13,058 bases of DNA from an uncultured Lachnospiraceae bacterium. GTDB lineage: Bacteria > Bacillota > Clostridia > Lachnospirales > Lachnospiraceae. Below, piece by piece: positions 7,400-13,058 of this stretch (the first letter of the stretch is position 1; each line of letters opens with the position of its first letter). The notes beneath the pieces were generated by a model. The model was not told the origin of the DNA and ran no database searches. It saw only the letters and a list, made by a program, of their open reading frames with translations. Location of the stretch: positions 1-13,058 of the forward strand of contig CABUBX010000048.1 in assembly GCA_902489925.1 (NCBI GenBank), in the 5' to 3' direction. The position numbers and the translations under genes are program-made.

Positions 7400-7472
7400 T
7401 ACTGTGATGTGATAAAACGGCATAGTTGTAAGATAATTGAGCGAATTGTGTGGCATTAGACTAAAGTTCATA

Positions 7473-7502
7473 GAAATGTTATGAAAAGTTTATAGACATT
7501 TC
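7473..7502. promoter_or_regulatory. Inverted repeat overlapping the ntp promoter -35
   Basis: GAAATGT (7473-7479) and ACATTTC (7496-7502) are perfect 7-bp reverse complements separated by 16 bases. The right arm overlaps the -35 hexamer at 7493-7498. Related words ATAGAAAT (7470) and ATAGACAT (7492) also recur 22 bp apart, about two helical turns. This arrangement suits a dimeric repressor or activator, but no regulator is identified, and in AT-rich DNA an arm of this length can occur by chance. Confidence 0.35.
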
Positions 7503-7521
7503 CACATAATCATATTATAAT
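7493..7521 (+). promoter_or_regulatory. Sigma-A type promoter of the V-ATPase operon
   Basis: TAGACA (7493-7498, five of six matches to TTGACA) and TATAAT (7516-7521, perfect) are separated by an ideal 17-bp spacer. Transcription would start near 7528, leaving a leader of about 45 nt before the ntpF start. It is the only strong promoter I see in the 175-bp region 7400-7574, which otherwise holds no gene and no evident terminator for trmL. Confidence 0.8.
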
Positions 7522-7574
7522 TTAATTTAAATTACAAAAAAAGTTGTTATCAAAATAGGAGAGGTGGTGACAGA

Positions 7575-7883
7575 ATGGTAGAAGAAACCATTAAGACCAT
7601 CAAGGAGACGGAGAGTGAAGCAGAGGAAATATTAAAAGCAGCCGATGTAACATGTACCTCGATCCTTGAAAAAGCTGCTGCATCTGCCAATGAAATAAAA
7701 GAACAGGCGGAGGAGAAAGCGAAAGAGAAGGCGAAAGCGGCGCTTAGCGCAGCGAAAGATGCCGGAGATATTTCTACCAGGGAAGCGCTCGCCAGGGTAG
7801 ACGAAGAGATTGCAGAATTGAAAAAAGCCGCGCAGGCAAAAGAAAAAGAAGCAATTGATTCGGTGATTGCAGAATTGGTTTAA
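7575..7883 (+). CDS. ntpF: V-type ATPase peripheral stalk subunit (NtpF/subunit G-H type)
   Basis: This 102-aa protein is almost entirely Ala, Glu and Lys with heptad-like spacing, predicting one long coiled coil (about 3-95). It has no membrane segment or signal peptide. Together with NtpE it forms the peripheral stalk that links the catalytic head to subunit I. Its size, composition and place as first gene, just ahead of ntpI, match ntpF of Enterococcus hirae; sequence alone would be weak because coiled coils evolve fast. GAGGTGG lies 7 nt before the ATG. It is the first gene behind the promoter at 7493-7521. Confidence 0.82.
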   Translation: MVEETIKTIKETESEAEEILKAADVTCTSILEKAAASANEIKEQAEEKAKEKAKAALSAAKDAGDISTREALARVDEEIAELKKAAQAKEKEAIDSVIAELV

Positions 7884-7936
7884 ACGAACCAAACTGAATG
7901 GAAAGAGTGGAATAAAAGTAAAGGAGGGATGAAGCT

Positions 7937-9958
7937 ATGGCAATCTTGCAGATGCAAAGAGTTAGTATCTGCGCGCTTAAGAAAGACCGTAAGGCAATTC
8001 TGGAGAAGATACAATCCCTTGGAGTCATGGAAATGAGTCAGGTTGCCGAAGACGAAGCAGGCTTTGAGAAAATGGACACGTTAAGTGCACGGCAGGATTT
8101 TGAGAAGAAGACACATCTTACAGAAGCTGCTCTCCATGTTCTTGACGAGTACGCTCCGGTCAAGACATCTATGTTTGCCGGTTTGGAAGGAAAGAAGCTG
8201 ATCAGTCAGGAAGAGTTTCAAGAAGCCATTTTAGGGAAAGACGAAGCGATACAAAATGCCAACATTCTGATTGCGAAGAGTAAAGAGATTGCGGAGAAAA
8301 AGGCAGGGATACTGAAGCTTGAAAATCAGATAGAGATCCTTCATCCGTGGCTGTCTTTAGACGTGCCGATGACATATACCGGTACGAAAAAAGTTGCAAT
8401 GCTGCTTGGAACAATGGCAGCAGATACTACGACAGAACGCATATATGCTCTTGTGGCAGAGCATTGTCCGGAAGAGACGCCTGACATAGAAGTGCAGGTG
8501 ATTGAGAAAGATAAGGACGCACTTTATCTGACCGTGTTCTGTATGAAAGAAAATGTTGGAAAGGTAGAAGAAGCGCTTCGAGCGGGCGGATTCGCAAGAC
8601 CATCGCAGATGACAGATCAGGTTCCGGCAAAAGAAAAAGAGGAGCTTGAGCAGAAGGTGGAAACCCTGAAGCAGGAAATTAAAAAAGATGAGGAAACGAT
8701 CGCAGGATATCGGGATGTGAGAAATAGCCTGAAGGTAGTCGGAGATTATTTCCGAATGCGGGCAGATAAGTATCAGATTCTTGGAACGATTCCACAGTCT
8801 CAGAGAACCTTTCTCGTCAGCGGGTATGTGCCGGAGAAGGTCGTGCCGGCAATCCAAAAAGCGATTGGAGATAATTATGACTGTGTGATAGATATCGAAG
8901 CGCTGGGTGAAGAGGAAGAGGCACCGACACTTCTTGAGAACAATGGCTTTTCTGAGTCGGTAGAGGGTATTGTAGAATCTTACGGACTTCCGAAGAAAGG
9001 GGAAATCGACCCGACAACGATTATGTCATTTTTCTATGTATTTTTCTTTGGAATGATGTTATCGGATGCCGCATATGGAGCGATTATTGCGATTGCGTGC
9101 TTTGTCATGCTGAAGAAATTCCCGAGAATGAGTGAAAGCATGCACAAGTCGATAAAGTTATTTATGTATTGCGGACTCTCGACGGTAATCTGGGGAATTC
9201 TGTTCGGCGGATACTTTGGAAATATTGTAGATATTGTATCACAGAAGTTTTTTGGAACAACGGTTACGATCGATGCACTGTGGTTCATGCCGCTGAATGA
9301 TCCGATGAAATTGCTCGTATACTCGATGCTGTTTGGTGTGATTCATTTATTTGTCGGTCTCGGCATCAAGGGGTATCTGTGCCTGAAAGATCACAAGGTT
9401 ATGGATTTCTTCTGCGACGTAGTGTTATGGTTTATGCTTCTTGTGGGATTGATCCTCATGCTTTTGCCAAGTGATATATTTGCATCTATCGCACAGACAA
9501 CAATTGTGTTCCCGCCGGCGCTTAATATGCTTGCCAAAGGACTTGCGATTGCAGGAGCAGTCGGAATTGTCCTCATGTCGGGAAGAAGCAGCAAGAATCC
9601 GGGACTTCGGATCGCGCTTGGAGCATATGATTTGTATAATATTACCGGATGGTTAAGTGATGTATTATCCTACTCCCGTCTGTTAGCCCTTGGGCTTGCT
9701 ACCGGAGTTATCGCATCCGTAATCAATCAGATGATCGGAATGTTCCCGAATAATATACTTGGAATTATTTTATTCGTTGTGTTCTTTGTTGTGGGACATA
9801 CGCTGAATCTGGCGATTAATTTATTGGGCGCATATGTACACACAAACCGTCTTCAGTTTGTAGAGTTCTTCGGAAAATTCTACGAAGGCGGAAGCAGACC
9901 ATTTCGGCCATTTCATTCAGATACAAAATATGTAGATGTTCAGAGTAATGCAGATTAA
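7937..9958 (+). CDS. ntpI: V-type ATPase membrane subunit I (subunit a)
   Basis: This 673-aa protein has the usual two halves. Residues 1 to about 355 are cytosolic, with coiled-coil stretches near 92-135 and 230-265 that meet the peripheral stalks. Residues about 360-640 contain several membrane helices, such as 362-392, 408-435, 458-480, 493-511 and 605-632. This half forms the stator ion channel against the rotating K ring. The essential arginines are visible: R581 in SDVLSYSRLLALGLA and R638 in AYVHTNRLQFVEFFGKFYEGG, corresponding to R573 and R629 of E. hirae NtpI as I recall them. AAGGAGG at 7920-7926 precedes the ATG by about 10 nt. A 53-bp gap separates it from ntpF. Confidence 0.97.
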   Translation: MAILQMQRVSICALKKDRKAILEKIQSLGVMEMSQVAEDEAGFEKMDTLSARQDFEKKTHLTEAALHVLDEYAPVKTSMFAGLEGKKLISQEEFQEAILGKDEAIQNANILIAKSKEIAEKKAGILKLENQIEILHPWLSLDVPMTYTGTKKVAMLLGTMAADTTTERIYALVAEHCPEETPDIEVQVIEKDKDALYLTVFCMKENVGKVEEALRAGGFARPSQMTDQVPAKEKEELEQKVETLKQEIKKDEETIAGYRDVRNSLKVVGDYFRMRADKYQILGTIPQSQRTFLVSGYVPEKVVPAIQKAIGDNYDCVIDIEALGEEEEAPTLLENNGFSESVEGIVESYGLPKKGEIDPTTIMSFFYVFFFGMMLSDAAYGAIIAIACFVMLKKFPRMSESMHKSIKLFMYCGLSTVIWGILFGGYFGNIVDIVSQKFFGTTVTIDALWFMPLNDPMKLLVYSMLFGVIHLFVGLGIKGYLCLKDHKVMDFFCDVVLWFMLLVGLILMLLPSDIFASIAQTTIVFPPALNMLAKGLAIAGAVGIVLMSGRSSKNPGLRIALGAYDLYNITGWLSDVLSYSRLLALGLATGVIASVINQMIGMFPNNILGIILFVVFFVVGHTLNLAINLLGAYVHTNRLQFVEFFGKFYEGGSRPFRPFHSDTKYVDVQSNAD

Positions 9959-10000
9959 TAATAAGCGAAGTTAACAACATATAAGGAGGAAATGTAGACT

Positions 10001-10486
10001 ATGAGTATTATGGAAAATTTAGGAATCGTATATGCGCTTCTGGGCGCGGCAATTGCGGTATTACTGGCAGGTGCGGGATCTGCAATGGGTGTAGGTATTG
10101 CAGGACAGGCGGCAGCCGGAGTTGTAACAGAAGACCCAAGTAAGTTTGCCAAGGTTTTGATCATGCAGCTTCTTCCTGGTACACAGGGACTTTACGGACT
10201 GCTGGTTGGATTTATCACATTATCTAAAATTGGTATTTTAGGCGGCGGCGTTGCAGATGTCAGTGTGCAGACAGGTCTTATGATTCTGGCAGCATGTCTT
10301 CCGATTGGTATCGTTGGACTGATCTCAGGAGTTGCACAGGGAAAAACAGCAGCTTCTTCTATCGGTATCGTAGCAAAGAAGCCGGATCAGTTTGGTAAAG
10401 CTATGCTGTTCCCTGCAATGGTAGAGACATATGCAATTCTTGCACTTTTGATTTCTTTCCTTGCAGTAAATGGAATTCAGGTCTAA
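10001..10486 (+). CDS. ntpK: V-type ATPase proteolipid subunit K (rotor ring)
   Basis: This 161-aa protein is two fused helical hairpins, giving four membrane helices (about 8-35, 50-80, 88-113 and 135-157), as in E. hirae NtpK of about 156 aa. Copies form the ion-carrying rotor ring. The ligands that bind Na+ in E. hirae (L61, T64, Q65, Q110 and E139) are all present here: L58, T61 and Q62 in QLLPGTQGLYG, Q113 in SGVAQGK and E142 in AMVETYA. Only the second hairpin has the ion-binding carboxylate, as in the V-type duplicated form. AAGGAGGA at 9983-9990 provides a near-perfect ribosome binding site, suited to the high copy number of this subunit. Confidence 0.98.
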   Translation: MSIMENLGIVYALLGAAIAVLLAGAGSAMGVGIAGQAAAGVVTEDPSKFAKVLIMQLLPGTQGLYGLLVGFITLSKIGILGGGVADVSVQTGLMILAACLPIGIVGLISGVAQGKTAASSIGIVAKKPDQFGKAMLFPAMVETYAILALLISFLAVNGIQV

Positions 10487-10502
10487 GAAGGAGTAAAAGG
10501 CT

Positions 10503-11096
10503 ATGACTGGATTAGAGAAAATGAAAAGCCAGATTCTGAGCGAAGCCAGGGCTTTGGCAGACAATAAGGTCGAAGAAGCAAAAGCGGATGCTCAAAAGAT
10601 CACAAGTCAGGCCGAGGCAGAAGCAGAGAAATCAAGTGAACTTGCACAGCGCAAGTCAGAGGCAGATGTGAAAGCTTATGAAGAGAGAGTGGCATCGGCA
10701 ATTGATCTTAAGAGAAGAACCAGAATTCTGGAAGCGAAGCAGGAAGTAATCGCAGATGTGCTTAAGAAAGCATACGATTCCCTGATTGCTATGGACGAGA
10801 AAGAATATTTTGCTCTTCTTCTTAAGATGCTTGATAAATATGCACTGCCGGAAGCAGGAGAGATCTTTTTTGCAGCTTCTGACCTTGCGAGAATGTCGAA
10901 TGATTTTCGGGCAGAAGTAGAAAAATCGGCAGCATCAAAAGGCGGAAGTCTGGTCATCTCGGAAGAAGGCAGAAAAATAGAAAATGGATTTGTCCTCGCC
11001 TATGGAGGCATAGAAGAAAATTGTACCTTGCAGGCAATTTTTGATGCGAAAAAAGATGAGTTGTCTGATAAAGTGCATCGTATCATATTCGCGTAA
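10503..11096 (+). CDS. ntpE: V-type ATPase peripheral stalk subunit E
   Basis: This 197-aa soluble protein has a charged coiled coil over residues about 1-95, rich in Ala, Glu and Lys, then a mixed alpha/beta C-terminal domain (about 100-197). That domain includes GGSLVISEEGRKIENGFVLAYGGIEENCTLQAIFD, given here as positions 147-181, a recognisable family feature. It pairs with NtpF to make the peripheral stalk, and its C-terminal domain contacts the top of the catalytic head. AAGGAG at 10488-10493 lies 9 nt before the ATG. The gene sits between ntpK and ntpC, its normal place. Confidence 0.93.
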   Translation: MTGLEKMKSQILSEARALADNKVEEAKADAQKITSQAEAEAEKSSELAQRKSEADVKAYEERVASAIDLKRRTRILEAKQEVIADVLKKAYDSLIAMDEKEYFALLLKMLDKYALPEAGEIFFAASDLARMSNDFRAEVEKSAASKGGSLVISEEGRKIENGFVLAYGGIEENCTLQAIFDAKKDELSDKVHRIIFA

Positions 11097-11116
11097 CGCG
11101 CAACAGGAGGAGTAAC

Positions 11117-12085
11117 ATGAGTGAAAAGTATACCTATGCGGTTGCGCGCATAAGGGCGCTGGAAGTTTCCCTGTTTTCTAACAGCACCATTGATCAGCTG
11201 ATCGGGTGCCAGAGCTATGAGCAGTGTCTTCAGTTCCTGGAAGAGAAGGGATGGGGAGACTCTGAAACATCGGGAAACGCCGAGGCCATATTGACCAGAG
11301 AAGAAGAAAAGGTGTGGGAAGTGGTAAAGGAATTATCCGTTGGAATGGAACACTTTGCGGTGCTTTCTTATCCGAAGCTTTTTCACAATCTGAAAGCAGC
11401 CATCAAGGAAACCTGTACGGAAGGGAAAAAACGCCACATTTTCTATGAAGATGTATCCATTCCGGGCAGTGAGATGCTGGAGATTGTGAAGGAGAAGAAC
11501 TTTGGTAAGCTTCCGGCAAATATGCAGCATGTGGCAGCAGAAGCGTATGAATCTTTTCTTCATACAGGAGACGGTCAATTGTGCGACGTGATGATCGACA
11601 GGGCGGCGCTTGATGCAATCTATAAAGCGGGAAAAGAAGCAAAAGACCAGATTATTCGGGATTATGCAGAATCTACCGTTGCAGTTGCAGATATAAAGAT
11701 TGCCGTGCGTGCGCAGAAAACCGCAAAATCAATAGAATTCATGAAGCGGGCGATGGCAGAATGTGATAGCGTCAGTGTTGATAAGCTTGCAAAAGCAGCA
11801 TTGGCAGGAGCAGATGCACTGAGAGATTATCTGCTCGGAACCGTCTATGCGGAAGGGGCAGAAGCGTTAGCGGAATCTCCGTCTGCATTTGAACGCTGGT
11901 GCGATAATCGTATTATTGAAACCATCAGTCCGCAGAAATATAATGCATTTACAATAGGTCCTGTGATTGCTTATGTGATCGCAAGACAGAATGAAATAAA
12001 AACGGTGCGAATCATTCTTTCCGGTAAGCGAAGTGATCTGCCGGATGATTCTATTCGGGAAAGGGTAAGGGAAATGTATGTATAA
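11117..12085 (+). CDS. ntpC: V-type ATPase subunit C (d-type central stalk adaptor)
   Basis: This 322-aa protein matches the AC39/subunit C family in length and in landmarks. It opens YAVARIRALEVSLFS, has LKAAIKETC near 95 and ends with ENEIK-type helix residues (ARQNEIKTVRIILSGK near 290-305), the most conserved part of the family. This subunit caps the membrane rotor ring and couples it to the central shaft. It has no membrane helix itself. The ribosome binding site AGGAGG is at 11105-11110. Its last 8 bases overlap the start of the next gene, so translation of the two is probably coupled. Confidence 0.94.
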   Translation: MSEKYTYAVARIRALEVSLFSNSTIDQLIGCQSYEQCLQFLEEKGWGDSETSGNAEAILTREEEKVWEVVKELSVGMEHFAVLSYPKLFHNLKAAIKETCTEGKKRHIFYEDVSIPGSEMLEIVKEKNFGKLPANMQHVAAEAYESFLHTGDGQLCDVMIDRAALDAIYKAGKEAKDQIIRDYAESTVAVADIKIAVRAQKTAKSIEFMKRAMAECDSVSVDKLAKAALAGADALRDYLLGTVYAEGAEALAESPSAFERWCDNRIIETISPQKYNAFTIGPVIAYVIARQNEIKTVRIILSGKRSDLPDDSIRERVREMYV

Positions 12086-12398
12086 GATTGCAGTATTAGG
12101 CGATTACGATAGCATTTACGGTTTCGCTGCACTGGGACTTGATACATTTCCGGTTGAGACTCAGGAAGAAGCCGCAGAGATGCTTTCAAAACTGGCAGCA
12201 GGAGATTACGGTGTGATCTATATCACGGAAGCGTGTGCCGCACAGTTAAAGCATGAGATTTCAAAATATCAGGAGCAGATTATTCCGGCTATTATCCAGA
12301 TTCCGGGAATTGCAGGAAATACCGGAGCCGGAGTAGCGGGAGTGAAAAAATCCGTAGAGATAGCTGTAGGATCTGACATTTTGTTTGGTGACAGCTAA
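12078..12398 (+). CDS. ntpG: V-type ATPase central shaft subunit F (NtpG)
   Basis: This 106-aa protein is the small alpha/beta subunit that sits with subunit D in the rotor shaft. It begins MYKIAVLGDYDSIYGFAALG, the typical opening of the family, and has the central strand YGVIYITEACA followed by the IIPAIIQIPG segment near 92-101 of the coding order. AAGGG at 12067-12071 acts as ribosome binding site inside the end of ntpC, with an 8-bp gene overlap. Subunit D is not in the window and would be expected beyond ntpA and ntpB. Confidence 0.94.
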   Translation: MYKIAVLGDYDSIYGFAALGLDTFPVETQEEAAEMLSKLAAGDYGVIYITEACAAQLKHEISKYQEQIIPAIIQIPGIAGNTGAGVAGVKKSVEIAVGSDILFGDS

Positions 12399-12461
12399 AC
12401 CATGCCGGTGTAAGAGCTGTGCAGTGGTAAATTTGTAGGAAAGGTAAGGTGATTCGTCCAC

Positions 12462-13058
12462 ATGAGTAGTACAGGTACGATCAAAAAAGTAGCAGGACCG
12501 CTGGTCATCGCGTCCGGTATGCGTGATGCGAATATGTCCGACGTTGTACGTGTCAGCGAGAAACGTCTGATCGGAGAGATCATCGAGATGCATGGTGATG
12601 AGGCATCCATTCAGGTATATGAAGAGACGTCAGGTCTTGGACCTGGTGAGCCGGTAGAATCTACAGGCGCACCAATGTCCGTAGAACTTGGCCCTGGTCT
12701 TATCACAAGCATTTACGATGGAATCCAGCGTCCGCTTGATGATATTATGAAGATTTCAGGAAATAACTTACAGCGTGGAGTTGAGGTTGCATCCCTGAAG
12801 AGAGATAAAAAATGGGAATTTGTCCCGGTTGCAAAAGTCGGTGATGAGGTGTCCGCAGGAGATGTACTCGGCACCGTTCAGGAAACCGCAGTTGTAGAAC
12901 AGAAAATTATGGTTCCGTATGGTCTTGCAGGTACGGTGAAAGAGATCAAAGCAGGAGAATTTACCGTAGAGGAAGTGGTGGCTGTTCTCTCGACAAAAGA
13001 CGGTGATAAGGAGCTTACAATGATGCAGAAGTGGCCGGTTCGTAAAGGACGTCCATAT
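12462..13058 (+). CDS. ntpA: V-type ATPase catalytic subunit A, 5' part only
   Basis: The frame opens at ATG 12462 and is still open at the last base, giving 199 residues of a protein usually near 590. It starts with the beta-barrel TGTIKKVAGPLVIASGM and continues MHGDEASIQVYEETSGLGPG and PGLITSIYDGIQRPL, classic subunit A sequence. Residues about 110-185 are the A-specific insertion (non-homologous region) that distinguishes it from subunit B. The Walker A ATP-binding loop lies beyond the window. The protein hydrolyses or makes ATP. TAAGGTG at 12445-12451 is the probable ribosome binding site; an in-frame TGA at 12450-12452 rules out an earlier start. Confidence 0.97.
   Translation, partial: MSSTGTIKKVAGPLVIASGMRDANMSDVVRVSEKRLIGEIIEMHGDEASIQVYEETSGLGPGEPVESTGAPMSVELGPGLITSIYDGIQRPLDDIMKISGNNLQRGVEVASLKRDKKWEFVPVAKVGDEVSAGDVLGTVQETAVVEQKIMVPYGLAGTVKEIKAGEFTVEEVVAVLSTKDGDKELTMMQKWPVRKGRPY

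Noticed and set aside
8357..8857. A 166-codon open frame on the minus strand inside ntpI
   Set aside because: It lies wholly antisense to a conserved gene, has biased low-complexity composition and no ribosome binding site.
9992..9997. A minimal ATG-TAG start-stop between the ntpK ribosome binding site and its start
   Set aside because: It lies only one base after the Shine-Dalgarno sequence, too close for initiation, so it is probably chance.
12399..12428. Imperfect hairpin between ntpG and ntpA
   Set aside because: It has a bulge, a 15-base loop and no U-tract, and lies within a continuing operon, so it is not called a terminator.

Overview
The window reads as a Gram-positive Clostridia chromosome, most likely Lachnospiraceae. 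This is inferred from strong AGGAGG-type ribosome binding sites, moderate-to-low GC, a VanW-family exported protein, a DUF4080-type B12-binding radical SAM protein, and a bacterial V-type (Ntp-style) ATPase. All recognised genes are on the + strand. I see no tRNA, rRNA, CRISPR array, insertion sequence or phage gene.

Layout. Bases 1-144 are two tandem copies of a 72-bp unit, each carrying a 12-bp hairpin; more copies may lie upstream. Bases 202-7399 are a tightly packed gene row that looks like one transcription unit: B12-binding radical SAM protein, DEDDh 3'-5' exonuclease, a 31-aa membrane or lipoprotein-like peptide, VanW-like exported protein, divergent PurM/HypE-like protein, Lrp/AsnC regulator, class I/II aminotransferase and TrmL (tRNA wobble 2'-O-methyltransferase). 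The PurM-like, Lrp and aminotransferase genes are joined by two ATGA stop/start overlaps. The Lrp-aminotransferase pair resembles the Bacillus alaR-alaT arrangement.

A 175-bp intergenic region (7400-7574) contains a near-consensus sigma-A promoter with an overlapping inverted repeat. It drives a V-type ATPase operon in the Enterococcus hirae order ntpF-I-K-E-C-G-A, which runs off the right edge inside ntpA. The proteolipid NtpK keeps the residues known to bind Na+ in E. hirae, so the rotary enzyme probably moves sodium.

Most of the window is ordinary housekeeping and bioenergetic content. The points most worth a second look are an abrupt change in codon use between the aminotransferase and trmL (about 6907), the PurM-like protein that lacks acidic residues usually needed for Mg-ATP, the unannotated 31-aa peptide gene, and the tandem hairpin repeat. 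I do not see clear evidence of a wholly new system.
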